DNA of 64,000 nt from Clostridiaceae bacterium (GTDB lineage: Bacteria; Bacillota; Clostridia; UBA1212; DUPL01), in the NCBI GenBank assembly GCA_012838385.1, contig DUPL01000023.1, forward strand, positions 1 through 64,000, written 5' to 3'. How positions within the stretch are numbered: position 1 is the stretch's first letter; every line of letters begins with the position of its first letter. Both the position numbers and the translations under genes were made by a program. Below, piece after piece: positions 32,832 to 41,744 of the stretch. The notes beneath the pieces are model-generated. The model saw nothing but the letters and a program-made list of their open reading frames with translations. It was not told where the DNA came from and did not search any database.

Positions 32832-34202
32832 TTACATATCATATTTTTTTGGTTCCAGATTCTCACAATCATCTATAACATTGTCAATAAACTCTTCTAC
32901 ATCCTCTGGAAGTGTTTTTACAGTCTCAGACAGATTATCAAGCCAGGACAACTCCCTGTCATCAAGTTTCAACTTACCTTTTTCATGAGCAGAACGAATA
33001 TGCTCAAATGCAAGCAAAGCTGCCTTCTTTCCTCTTTCATAATGGGTTTTAGTCTTAACCAGCTCCGTTGAAATATCTAAAACCACATCGGGTCTTAACA
33101 CATATGCTTGTGGATCATAGTAGCTGTCGCTGTCAGCATGTAGATCTCTTAACAAAATGCTGTCTCCGGTCTCCATCGCCCTGTTCATCAACCTGCAGTC
33201 GTATGCAAGCTGCTCAAAGGACACAAGTGGCGCCATGCCTGCAAGCAATTTTATATTCTGTATGGACTCATTGCTCCATAAATCGGCAACACAAACAGCA
33301 ATATTTCCAACATGAGACAGATGAGCACAAGCGGCAGTTTTCCCTTCCATGGATATCGGGGTCCCTGTAATTGCTTTTACATATACCCCCTCATATCCGC
33401 AGTCTTTGTGGGGACCTTTTGCCCCTACCTCAAAGGCAACAAGACTTCTTACAGCGGATATTACTCTTACAGCTGCTGCAAACACTTTAGGAATATAGTT
33501 TTTGTCAGCCAATACCATCGCAGTATTTGCAAAACCACAGGCAGTATCACCAGATGCAATCGCTCCAGTCTTATCACTTATTCTCACTATTTCACTCCAG
33601 AGTTTCGCCATGTCCCTTGCACCCAGAACCGTCAGTGCAAATATGGACTTTGATATATCGCAAAACATGACTGCTTCATCATGGGTTTCCTTCCCACCTA
33701 CCGACTCAATGGCCATGAGGTCTGCTCCCGCTTTTGCACATCCTTCAAAAGTTTTTAATATGTTCTCCCAGTGTCTTCCATGCCACATATGCTCAAGCTT
33801 GTTACCCTCACGAATATCGTTTGGAGTAATTCTTACCGCTCCTTTAACCCCGCTTTTTGCATCATACTCCTTAATAATGTCAACAACAGTCTTGCATACT
33901 TCAATACCCCATTCCGGATTCTCCGTCATTGGCGGCAGTGTTTCAATTTCAGCGACGAAACCAGGAACTGACAACTCTTTAGCTCTTTCACATATTCCTT
34001 TTGTTATCTCTTTGTAATTTCTGATTACATCAGGCATTGTTTCTTTTGTAATCAGCATTGGTGGTAGTGTGAAGTTTATTTCAGGATACAAAACTCCTCC
34101 GCCAATAACCATTCCATTGTTCAACGTTACAGGCTTTAACGCCTTGCCATAAACAAAATCTTCTAAACTTGTATATGCGATTGTTTTAAATACATGAGCC
34201 AT
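32832..34202 (-). CDS. mtaB: methanol:corrinoid methyltransferase MtaB
   Basis: A 456-residue zinc methyltransferase that moves the methyl group of methanol to MtaC. The three zinc ligands known from the Methanosarcina enzyme line up: E166 in AIESVGG, C222 in TACGFANT and C268 in HKDCGYEG. Length equals the archaeal protein. With a methylcobamide:tetrahydrofolate methyltransferase this would feed methanol into acetogenesis; no such gene and no MtaA is in the window. The ATG at 34202 follows AAAGGTG. Upstream (34203-34367) I see only A/T-rich sequence and a TTATGC/GCATAA stem, with no cobalamin riboswitch. Confidence 0.93.
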   Translation of the reverse strand: MAHVFKTIAYTSLEDFVYGKALKPVTLNNGMVIGGGVLYPEINFTLPPMLITKETMPDVIRNYKEITKGICERAKELSVPGFVAEIETLPPMTENPEWGIEVCKTVVDIIKEYDAKSGVKGAVRITPNDIREGNKLEHMWHGRHWENILKTFEGCAKAGADLMAIESVGGKETHDEAVMFCDISKSIFALTVLGARDMAKLWSEIVRISDKTGAIASGDTACGFANTAMVLADKNYIPKVFAAAVRVISAVRSLVAFEVGAKGPHKDCGYEGVYVKAITGTPISMEGKTAACAHLSHVGNIAVCVADLWSNESIQNIKLLAGMAPLVSFEQLAYDCRLMNRAMETGDSILLRDLHADSDSYYDPQAYVLRPDVVLDISTELVKTKTHYERGKKAALLAFEHIRSAHEKGKLKLDDRELSWLDNLSETVKTLPEDVEEFIDNVIDDCENLEPKKYDM

Positions 34203-34367
34203 AATCTTTACACACCTTTGCAATTGTCTTTTTATGCTCTTTTTTTATAAGCATAAACTATTAGACTTTAGCAATCTATCAATAATTAAATATTTTTTGA
34301 ATTAAATAAGGGAAAATTAATGTACTACTACGGACAAGTCTGAATGCAAAAAATTTAGTTTATGTTG

Positions 34368-34396
34368 TTGACAATACTGTTTTCTCATAGTATAAT
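34368..34396 (+). promoter_or_regulatory. promoter of tRNA-Trp
   Basis: TTGACA (34368-34373), 17-nt spacer, TATAAT (34391-34396): full consensus, 17 nt before the tRNA. It lacks the CGAGCTGTC element seen after the rRNA and tRNA-Tyr/Thr promoters. Confidence 0.85.
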
Positions 34397-34413
34397 TGTA
34401 TTCGCAAAACCAA

Positions 34414-34489
<76 letters not shown>

Positions 34490-34496
34490 ACAAAAA

Positions 34497-34530
34497 AACA
34501 TCCTTATGTCTGACATAAGGATGTTTTTTT
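34497..34530. terminator. bidirectional terminator after tRNA-Trp
   Basis: AACATCCTTATGT and ACATAAGGATGTT form a 13-bp perfect stem with a 3-nt loop, a T run on the plus strand and an A run before it. It serves tRNA-Trp and the convergent DUF368 gene. Confidence 0.9.
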
Positions 34531-34545
34531 ACCCATTATTCTTTT

Positions 34546-35463
34546 CTACTTATCCAAATACTTCGTGCAAATAATACCTACAACAACTAGCACCGCATCG
34601 ATTAACAGGATTAAAAGGAACTTTCCTACACCAATCGAGAACGTAAAAGTAGGGTCCTTTATCGCTTCAGTCAACAGAGTTACAACGGCTCCAGCAACCA
34701 AACCTCCAACTCCGTAATACATTTGCGCTTCATACTTCTTTAGCAGATAAACAAGAATTTTTGCAATTAAAGCAATACCAATAACTGCTCCAATCATAAA
34801 TGGAAGCACAACAAGAATTGAGGATGCAGCAACCTTTGCTTCATCAATATTGCCTGTCAGCAATGCCTTTAAAAAGTCAGCACAATTCCCTACTGCGTTA
34901 TAAACGCTACCGTAATGCCCTACAACCATCAGCATAACAGAACCACTGACACCTGGTATCGACATCGTAGCACAGGAGAATATGCCAGCAAACGTCAGTA
35001 TTAAAACATCATCCACACCAGTAATCTTCTCTATCTTAGGAAGTTTTGCAGCAGACTCGTCCACATTACCCGTAAGGAGGAAGGAAATAAGCATAAGCCC
35101 AACAAAAGCAGCAACAGTTATAAGAAGATACTGTGGCTTGAACTTTATGCCTTTAACTTTCCTCAGTATAAGTGGCAGACTGCCAAGAACAAGTCCAATA
35201 AAGAAAAAATATGATTGTTGCTTGTAGTTTTCTGTTACCCATAAAACAAGTTTCGTAGAAGCAAGAATACCGACTCCCACTCCTAAAACTATAGGAAGCA
35301 GAAAGAGAAAGCTTTTCTTGAATTCTTTACGTATATTGTTTACAGCATTCAATATGGATTCATATAGACCGACAACAACTGCGAAGATGCTTCCTGACAA
35401 GCCCGGAATGACCAAGGCAATACCAATAAAGATTCCTTTTACAAAATCAATTATTTTTCTCAT
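34546..35463 (-). CDS. DUF368 membrane protein, probable undecaprenyl-phosphate translocase
   Basis: A 305-residue membrane protein with about eight segments. The N-terminal GIALVIPGLSGSIFAVVVGLYE (about 12-33) and the internal repeat ATMSIPGVSGSVMLMVVGHYGSV (about 165-187) are the duplicated PG(L/V)SGS signature of DUF368. Members (PopT) have been shown to return undecaprenyl phosphate to the cytoplasmic face for cell-wall synthesis. AAGGAG lies 6 nt before the ATG at 35463; an upstream in-frame codon at 35478 lies at the ribosome site. Monocistronic. Confidence 0.9.
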   Translation of the reverse strand: MRKIIDFVKGIFIGIALVIPGLSGSIFAVVVGLYESILNAVNNIRKEFKKSFLFLLPIVLGVGVGILASTKLVLWVTENYKQQSYFFFIGLVLGSLPLILRKVKGIKFKPQYLLITVAAFVGLMLISFLLTGNVDESAAKLPKIEKITGVDDVLILTFAGIFSCATMSIPGVSGSVMLMVVGHYGSVYNAVGNCADFLKALLTGNIDEAKVAASSILVVLPFMIGAVIGIALIAKILVYLLKKYEAQMYYGVGGLVAGAVVTLLTEAIKDPTFTFSIGVGKFLLILLIDAVLVVVGIICTKYLDK

Positions 35464-35596
35464 GTAAAACTCCTTCAAAAGTTATTAGATTCACCAACGT
35501 CAATATTACTATTTTTTTCATAATTAATCAATAGTACTTGAACAATCACATTGCATATGCTAAACTTTCTTCAACAAAGGGAAAGGAGAATTGAAT

Positions 35597-36439
35597 ATGA
35601 AACTCAAAACAATGCTTTGTTTTGCAATCATTCTTGTGTTTATCCTGACACCCGCATACGTTAATGCGGAGGACGAACCAATTGTGTATGACTTTTACTT
35701 TGAAGAAAGCTTCTTCTACTATGTAGGCACCGCCACCAATGTGGAGATTGAATGGGAAGATAACCATCTTCACCTGGTTACCTTGAACGGACCAGATGAA
35801 GGTGGAAATGGAGATCCATATTTTATGCTACTAATTGATCCTTTTGACGGCGACCTTTATCAGTGGTGCAAATTTAAGATTAAAAACAACAGCAACGCTG
35901 AGTTTTTCCAGTTCCACTTTGATGCAGGATCAGGTATAAAAGGAGATACAAACACACTAGTGCCAATATCTAAAGACGACGAGGAATTCAAAGAATACGT
36001 ATTCAATATGAAAGATAGAAACCTAGCAACTGCCGAATGGTCACAAGACAAAAGGTATCCTTTTACGCTTGAAGAATCATTATGGACAGATACTATCAGA
36101 GGTATAAGATTGGACTGCATGTTTACTGACTTCCCAGGCGGACAAATACTAACCGGTTCCGAGTTTGACCTTGAATACATAGCCTTCTTCACATCGGAAG
36201 AAGAAGCACTAAACTTCACACCGGATCGTACAAGAACACCAACTCCGGAACCTACAAAAACACCTGAGCCAACCAAAGCAACAACTTCTGCCCCAACATC
36301 TACAGCTACCAGCACTCCTGCCAAACAGGATGAAAAGAAGGACGAATCCTTCCCTATTCATTATGTCCTTATACCAGCAGCGGTAGTTGTTGCAGCTGTT
36401 GTTGTAGTTGTAATATTGGTTAAGAAAAAGAAGAAATAA
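35597..36439 (+). CDS. membrane-anchored surface protein, paralogue 1 of 3
   Basis: A 280-residue secreted protein with a signal peptide (1-24), one beta-rich domain (about 28-210), a Pro/Thr linker (TPTPEPTKTPEPTK, about 212-250), a single C-terminal membrane helix and a KKKKK tail, giving type I topology with the domain outside. Shared with the two proteins at 60398 and 61218 are YDFYFE near the start, FKIKN, EFKEYVF, IRGIRLDCM and LEYIAFFTSEEEALNF before the linker. The fold looks like a carbohydrate-binding-type beta sandwich, but I do not recognise the family. AAAGGAG lies 8 nt before the ATG. Confidence 0.8.
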   Translation: MKLKTMLCFAIILVFILTPAYVNAEDEPIVYDFYFEESFFYYVGTATNVEIEWEDNHLHLVTLNGPDEGGNGDPYFMLLIDPFDGDLYQWCKFKIKNNSNAEFFQFHFDAGSGIKGDTNTLVPISKDDEEFKEYVFNMKDRNLATAEWSQDKRYPFTLEESLWTDTIRGIRLDCMFTDFPGGQILTGSEFDLEYIAFFTSEEEALNFTPDRTRTPTPEPTKTPEPTKATTSAPTSTATSTPAKQDEKKDESFPIHYVLIPAAVVVAAVVVVVILVKKKKK

Positions 36440-36448
36440 CGTTTAAAC

Positions 36449-36477
36449 TTGAAAAAACGCTCCAATAATGATATACT
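36449..36477 (+). promoter_or_regulatory. promoter of the hemolysin III-family gene
   Basis: TTGAAA (36449-36454), 17-nt spacer, TATACT (36472-36477), 35 nt before the start codon. Confidence 0.7.
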
Positions 36478-36511
36478 AGAGTTTGAATATTAAATTTGAG
36501 GTTATTTACTA

Positions 36512-37183
36512 ATGAAGGAAACTAAAAAAAGGAAACTAATAAACAATTTTTACACCTTGGGAGAAGAGATATTCAGCAGTATAACACATGGAATTGGAGC
36601 ATTGTTAGGTATTGCTGCATTAGTTTTAAGCATAGTATTTGCGGCGTTATATGGAGACGCAATGGGTGTTGTAAGCGCATCGATATATGGTGCGACAATG
36701 GTGATAATGTATACTATGTCCACTTTGTATCATGCGCTTACACATAAAATCGCAAAGAAGGTCTTCAGAATATTCGATCACTGCTCTATTTTCCTCCTTA
36801 TTGCCGGCACCTATACGCCCTATACCTTGGTTACCCTTAGAGGACCAATCGGCTGGGTACTTTTTGGAATTGTATGGGCAACCGCAATTCTTGGAATTGT
36901 TTTCAACTCTATCAATATGGAGAAGTTTAAAAAATTTTCAATGGCAAGCTATATATTATCTGGATGGGTAATAATTTTTGCCATGAAACCCCTTGTTGAA
37001 AACCTTAAGATGGGTGGAATAATACTGCTTATTGCAGGAGGAGTACTTTATACTTTGGGTATTCTATTTTATGCTATCAAGATACCTTATGCACATCCAA
37101 TCTGGCATTTGTTTGTATTGGCAGGCAGCATATGCCACTTCTTCTCTATTCTACTGTATGTACTGCCAACCGACAAATTATGA
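36512..37183 (+). CDS. hemolysin III (YplQ/PAQR) family membrane protein
   Basis: A 223-residue, seven-helix membrane protein of the hemolysin III family. EEIFSSITHGIGALLG (about 17-32), STLYHAL (about 70), FDHCSIFLLIAGTYTPYTL (about 88-106) and HPIWHLFVLAGSICHFF (about 197-213) carry the conserved metal-site histidines and Asp of the PAQR superfamily. Despite the name, hemolysis is not established; a lipid-active or membrane-stress role is likelier. It is followed 25 nt later by another membrane protein gene, probably co-transcribed. Confidence 0.92.
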   Translation: MKETKKRKLINNFYTLGEEIFSSITHGIGALLGIAALVLSIVFAALYGDAMGVVSASIYGATMVIMYTMSTLYHALTHKIAKKVFRIFDHCSIFLLIAGTYTPYTLVTLRGPIGWVLFGIVWATAILGIVFNSINMEKFKKFSMASYILSGWVIIFAMKPLVENLKMGGIILLIAGGVLYTLGILFYAIKIPYAHPIWHLFVLAGSICHFFSILLYVLPTDKL

Positions 37184-37208
37184 TTTATTAAGGAGTAGTC
37201 TAAGTAGA

Positions 37209-37739
37209 ATGAATGATAGAAACAACAAACAGATGCTTGTAACAGCATCTGTATTGATTCTGTTGAATATATTGATTATAAAAATATTTGGTTTGGACAA
37301 TTTCTCATTTGAAAGAGTAAACCCTGTTTTTGCATACATTTTTTCATTTTTATATGTCATAGTTCATATCATCATCTGCTACGTTTTAAGATACAAAAGA
37401 AAACAGGGAATATTAAAAGGAATCTTCCTATACCAGTTCATAGGAGCTTTTAGCTTCGTTATACTTTTTGTTTTTCTACTTATGGGCATTGAAGTTGGTT
37501 TTTTAAGAACAATATTTAACTGGTGGTCTCTACCACTAGAACCCATATCACTAATCCTCTCGTTATACGGCTTCTTTGCCAAAGGAATATTCAGAGGAAT
37601 AGTTTACCTAGCACATACCGCCTTGACCGGAAACGCATATGTGCAAATAAAGAAAGATATTGCTTTTGAAAACAAGATAAAGGAGAAAAAAGCAATGGAA
37701 GAAGAATCAAGACTAAGACAGGAACAGTCAGGTTCTTGA
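37209..37739 (+). CDS. four-helix membrane protein, unknown
   Basis: A 177-residue protein with four predicted membrane helices (about 10-28, 38-62, 73-97 and 110-130) and a charged C-terminal tail (KIKEKKAMEEESRLRQEQ). I do not recognise a family. The reading frame stays open upstream to 37032, but that part overlaps the hemolysin III gene in another frame. The ATG at 37209 is the first outside it; its ribosome site AAGGAG is rather far (about 14 nt). Its end overlaps the convergent 6PGDH-like gene by 12 nt. Confidence 0.7.
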   Translation: MNDRNNKQMLVTASVLILLNILIIKIFGLDNFSFERVNPVFAYIFSFLYVIVHIIICYVLRYKRKQGILKGIFLYQFIGAFSFVILFVFLLMGIEVGFLRTIFNWWSLPLEPISLILSLYGFFAKGIFRGIVYLAHTALTGNAYVQIKKDIAFENKIKEKKAMEEESRLRQEQSGS

Positions 37740-39170
37740 TTTTATACTTCTTGTTCCAGAATTGGGGTCATGCCAATCCGCATAGAAAACCCCATCTTTA
37801 TCGATTCTTTCATACCCGCTTCCATTAATATAGTCGCTGGCAAGTTGAATAATGCCCGTTGGAAGTTTTGATTGTGCTACTGTGTCAAGGTATGAAAGAC
37901 ATGCAAAAGTGCATGGCATCGGATACCCTCCTTCAGCAGCAGTTGCTACCATTCTTCTTAACGAAGGAAAATGAGATGTTGACACACGCAAATAATCGGA
38001 GTCCATTAAAAGATTTTTATAACTTCTGTTTTTCTTTAAAAGATTCACTATTCTGTTAAGCATTCTTGATTTGATATACGAACCATTGGAAAATGCTTGA
38101 GCAACGTCTCCAATGTTCATTTGCCACCCATACATATCAGAGGCTTTTGCAATCAAATCAAAACCTTGAACATATGTCAAACTTAAACATATGTACAAGG
38201 AGCTTTCCGCTCTTGAGATATAGCTTTGACTTTCATTTCCAGATACTTTTATTGAAAACGAAGGCAGAAAATTTGATATTGCCTGCCTCTCGCCTTTCAT
38301 GTATGTAAGGAATCTCACATTTATTGCTTCTGTAAGTGTTGGAATTGGTACCGCCAAAAGCATGGCACTCTTACCAATCCAGCTGGACGACAGATCAAAA
38401 CCAACCACATCAGAAGCAATATCGATAAGAGGTCGTCTTGATTCGAAGTCGTATCTTCCAATAATGTCAGCAACAACATCGAGCAAATAGCTGTTTAAAG
38501 TCTCTTTGGAATTCCAGTCACACAGAAGGTAATGGAGTTCCTCATATTCCAAGTCCAGTCCTGCTCTAAGAACACCAATGTGCTCAGATATTAGCTGTAA
38601 AATGGACCATTCTATAGCATCATGAACCATTTTTACAAACTGGCCGGCGCCGTCTGGGCCCATATATGTACAATGCTTGTCAGACAAATCCTGAAGAATG
38701 TCTATCGAAGCCATATACGCACTGTATGAACCTCCAGGCATAAGGCAAGGTTGTTTCAAAGTATCGCCAACAAGGCCAGTACCCAGATAAAGAATCCCCA
38801 TCTGCTCAAAGGACCTGGTTCTGTTTGCAGTATCCTCGTAATATGTATTGCAGCAGTCAATTACTATATCTCCTGCATCAAGTCTTTCCTTTAAAACTGA
38901 CAGCATTTGCTCCGCAAACACATTGTTGTCTCCGATAATAAACACAATTTTCGGATCATCCAATATTAAAAGAAGCGTACTCAAGTCATAAATCTGCTGT
39001 ATGTCAGTACTAATGAGCCTTGTATTCTGGTCCTTTACAGTAGTAACTTTCCCATCGATTACTATATCCACATCATACAAGGCAACATGATACTCTTTTC
39101 GGTCCAAATTAATGGCCAAATTTATACCACTTGAATTATTAGTAATGACTGCTACATCACATCTTTTCAT
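37728..39170 (-). CDS. degenerate 6-phosphogluconate dehydrogenase homologue
   Basis: A 480-residue protein of full 6PGDH length. The middle is well kept: IVIDCCNTYYEDTANR (102-117), LMPGGS (143-148), GPDGAGQFVKMVHDAIEW (171-188, with the catalytic K180 and E187). The NADP-binding loop GLAVMG is replaced by TNNSSG (10-15), the SGG of the substrate site by VGD (134-136), N of HNGIE by D184, and the C-terminal QRDYFGAH region by SDYINGSG. A working NADP-linked dehydrogenase is unlikely; a binding or regulatory role is possible. Last gene of the operon that starts at the PNP gene. Confidence 0.8.
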   Translation of the reverse strand: MKRCDVAVITNNSSGINLAINLDRKEYHVALYDVDIVIDGKVTTVKDQNTRLISTDIQQIYDLSTLLLILDDPKIVFIIGDNNVFAEQMLSVLKERLDAGDIVIDCCNTYYEDTANRTRSFEQMGILYLGTGLVGDTLKQPCLMPGGSYSAYMASIDILQDLSDKHCTYMGPDGAGQFVKMVHDAIEWSILQLISEHIGVLRAGLDLEYEELHYLLCDWNSKETLNSYLLDVVADIIGRYDFESRRPLIDIASDVVGFDLSSSWIGKSAMLLAVPIPTLTEAINVRFLTYMKGERQAISNFLPSFSIKVSGNESQSYISRAESSLYICLSLTYVQGFDLIAKASDMYGWQMNIGDVAQAFSNGSYIKSRMLNRIVNLLKKNRSYKNLLMDSDYLRVSTSHFPSLRRMVATAAEGGYPMPCTFACLSYLDTVAQSKLPTGIIQLASDYINGSGYERIDKDGVFYADWHDPNSGTRSIKSRT

Positions 39171-39176
39171 AGCGCT

Positions 39177-40901
39177 TTAATCGTTCTCCGCTTTATTTTC
39201 TTCAACATACCTCTTTATCTTTCTAGTAGTGGTCTTGCTAAACTCTGTTTCCCTTATATTGAAACCTCTAATCGATTTGTAGTTAACCAACTGCTTGTTA
39301 ACATTTTTAATCTCACTTTGGATTATTGCCTCAACGTTATCAGATGATATTACACCATTTTTGAAGTCTTCCTCAATCTTTTCAAAATTGGGGAATATAT
39401 TTGCCTTTACAATGGTATCTCCCGCTTCATCTGAGGCATAAACCAGCACTTCCTGTATATATGGGCTCTTTAAAAGAAGATATTCAATTTCCTCAGGGAA
39501 TATGTTCTTACCATTCTTTGTAACAATTACATTCTTCTTTCTTCCAGTAATATAAACAAACTTTTCTTTATCCATATAGCCAAGGTCACCTGTGTGGAAA
39601 TATCCTTTGGAGTCAATTACCTGCTTGGTAGCAGCTTCATCCTTGTAATATCCGAGCATGACATTTGGACCTTTTACAATAATTTCTCCTATGCCATTTT
39701 CATCAGGATTATCTATAACTATATCAACACCAGGCATTGGCAAACCTGCTGCTGCGTCCTTGAAATCCACATTCCTGTTAAGCGCAACAATGGGTGCACA
39801 CTCGGTAAGACCATAGCCTTGTATGAAAAGTATGCCCAAATCCCTGAAACCTTTGGCAACTTCAGGATCAATTGCAGCAGCTCCACTGATTAAAAGTCTC
39901 AAATGACCGCCAAAACTAGCATGAATTTTTTCAAACATATTTTTAGATTTATCCATACCAAGAATCTTCAAGAAGTTGTTAAGTCTAATAGCAAACCTGA
40001 CCTTTTTCTCCTGTTTTGCCTTCCTTATACCGTCCCAAATTTTCTTGTACATGGACTCAAATACCAATGGCACGCCGAGAACAATTGTAACTTTGGCTTC
40101 AGCCATATTCTTCGCAATATGTCTGAGTCCTTCGCAATAAGCAACAGTGCTGCCTCTGTACAAAGGACAAAGGAAACCACAGGTGCACTCATAAGTATGA
40201 TGTATGGGCAGTATTGAAAGAAAAACGTCATTTTCATCAATGTATGTCATGGAACACATGGCCATAAGGTTTTCACATATATTCCTATGACTAAGCATTA
40301 CAGCCTTTGCAACATCTGTTGTACCTGAAGTAAACAGAAGAATCTTCATTTCTTCAGGATCTATTTCACTACTTGTAAATCTATCGTCTCCCTTATCAAG
40401 CAGTTCATGGCCATCCTTCAACAGTTTACCAAAGGCAACAAATCTGTCGTCACTGGATTCGTCATCCATCACAATATATTCCTTGACAGTTGGAAGTTTA
40501 CTATATAAATTATCTATCTTGTCAATTAGTTTTGGTGAAAAAATAACAAGACTTGCCTCTGCCCTGTTGACTGACAGTTCTATCTCATTTTCCGGAAGTT
40601 CCTTGTCAAGAGGAACAACAACTCCTACTCCATTTACAACAGCAAGATAAGAACAAGACCATTCGTACCTATTTTCACCAATAATCACTATCTTTTCGTC
40701 TTTGTATCCCAGATCAATAAGCTTGGTGCCTAACGCATCCACATCTTTCTTGTACTGTTTATATGTTACAGGTACATAATTGTCGATTCCTGGGACCTTC
40801 TTTAAAAACGCCGGTTTGTCTCCGAACTTCTTTTCGGAATTAATTATCATGTCCTTTAATGTAGAAATTTGATCTACTTCATATAGCGGTATATTCTTCA
40901 T
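39177..40901 (-). CDS. AMP-binding long-chain acyl-CoA synthetase-like enzyme
   Basis: A 574-residue adenylate-forming enzyme. The P-loop-like motif reads LLFTSGTTDVAKAVMLSH (about 189-206; the usual TSGTTGxxKG has Asp and Ala for two glycines). GYGLTECAPIVALN (about 363), YFHTGDLGYMD (about 437) and the C-terminal GRKKNVIVTKNGKNIFPEEIE (about 455-475) are typical of acyl-CoA synthetases. It would activate a fatty acid or similar acid with ATP. No signal peptide. Sits 6 nt before the 6PGDH-like gene and 3 nt after the sugar isomerase gene, an unusual pairing. Confidence 0.88.
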   Translation of the reverse strand: MKNIPLYEVDQISTLKDMIINSEKKFGDKPAFLKKVPGIDNYVPVTYKQYKKDVDALGTKLIDLGYKDEKIVIIGENRYEWSCSYLAVVNGVGVVVPLDKELPENEIELSVNRAEASLVIFSPKLIDKIDNLYSKLPTVKEYIVMDDESSDDRFVAFGKLLKDGHELLDKGDDRFTSSEIDPEEMKILLFTSGTTDVAKAVMLSHRNICENLMAMCSMTYIDENDVFLSILPIHHTYECTCGFLCPLYRGSTVAYCEGLRHIAKNMAEAKVTIVLGVPLVFESMYKKIWDGIRKAKQEKKVRFAIRLNNFLKILGMDKSKNMFEKIHASFGGHLRLLISGAAAIDPEVAKGFRDLGILFIQGYGLTECAPIVALNRNVDFKDAAAGLPMPGVDIVIDNPDENGIGEIIVKGPNVMLGYYKDEAATKQVIDSKGYFHTGDLGYMDKEKFVYITGRKKNVIVTKNGKNIFPEEIEYLLLKSPYIQEVLVYASDEAGDTIVKANIFPNFEKIEEDFKNGVISSDNVEAIIQSEIKNVNKQLVNYKSIRGFNIRETEFSKTTTRKIKRYVEENKAEND

Positions 40902-40904
40902 ATT

Positions 40905-41720
40905 TTACTTACCTTTCTTTCTTTCTAGTTTTCTAATATAATGTGCAAAATGCATGAATACTACTCCTGGTTCCTCAAGATCATAATACCATCTTTTAAC
41001 CCATTCCAAAGAAACATAGCCTTCAAAATCATTATCCAAAAGGAGGTTGATAGCCTGTCTGACAGGAAGATCACCGTATCCGGGCATCTTGTATCTCACC
41101 TGACCGGATTCAAATACGGAATCTTTGAAATGAACATATCTCAAATACGGTTCAATCCTATCAAAAGTATCTTGAGGATTCTCCCTGAAAAACCTGCACG
41201 GATGATGGATATCCCATAGAATACCTACATTTCCATCTATTTTATCAACCAGTTTGACGAGTCTTTTGGAATCAGCAAAGACGCCGTTAGTCTCAATTAA
41301 AGGGACTACTCCTTTGTCATTTCCGTAGTCAACAAGATACTGCAGATTTTCTCTTACAAAGTCATCATCAATGTCTTTGGATGGATGCGGGTCCCTGTCA
41401 CCAAGAACTCTTACGTATTCAACACCCATCTTGTTCGCCAAATCTATATAACTACATCCTTCCTTAATGGCATCTTCAGTATTCTTCTTATCAAAAAGAT
41501 AGCTGGCAGAAGAAAAGCACGCAATTTCGAGACCAAGTTCTTTTAAAGACTGCCTAGTAGTTTCAATTCTGTCTTCTTTAAACTCTCTCGCTGCTGGTGC
41601 AAATATTTCATTCTTCAAACCCCTGATTTCTATACCATTATAACCAAAATCTTTGGCTGTAGACAGTATCTCCGAAAAAGACCAATCGGGGCATCCCAAG
41701 GTTGAAAAGGCAATTTTCAT
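40905..41720 (-). CDS. sugar phosphate isomerase/epimerase (xylose isomerase-like TIM barrel)
   Basis: A 271-residue TIM-barrel protein. The opening IAFSTLGCPDWSFSEIL, GYNGIEIRG (about 32-40), the metal-site segments LIETNG (about 145) and ILWDIHHPCRF (about 176), and SLEWVKRW near the end follow the family layout of inosose dehydratase/epimerase-type enzymes. Substrate unknown. The ATG at 41720 has GGGGGAG 5 nt upstream; earlier codons lie in the ribosome site. Within a six-gene operon. Confidence 0.85.
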   Translation of the reverse strand: MKIAFSTLGCPDWSFSEILSTAKDFGYNGIEIRGLKNEIFAPAAREFKEDRIETTRQSLKELGLEIACFSSASYLFDKKNTEDAIKEGCSYIDLANKMGVEYVRVLGDRDPHPSKDIDDDFVRENLQYLVDYGNDKGVVPLIETNGVFADSKRLVKLVDKIDGNVGILWDIHHPCRFFRENPQDTFDRIEPYLRYVHFKDSVFESGQVRYKMPGYGDLPVRQAINLLLDNDFEGYVSLEWVKRWYYDLEEPGVVFMHFAHYIRKLERKKGK

Positions 41721-41744
41721 GTTATCTCCCCCACTTTCCATTAT

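Noticed and set aside
34203-34367. Possible cobalamin riboswitch upstream of mtaB
   Set aside because: The region is A/T-rich, short, and lacks the conserved B12-box; only a small TTATGC/GCATAA stem is visible.
37032-37208. N-terminal extension of the four-helix membrane protein
   Set aside because: Lies wholly inside the hemolysin III gene in another frame; the ATG at 37209 is the sensible start.
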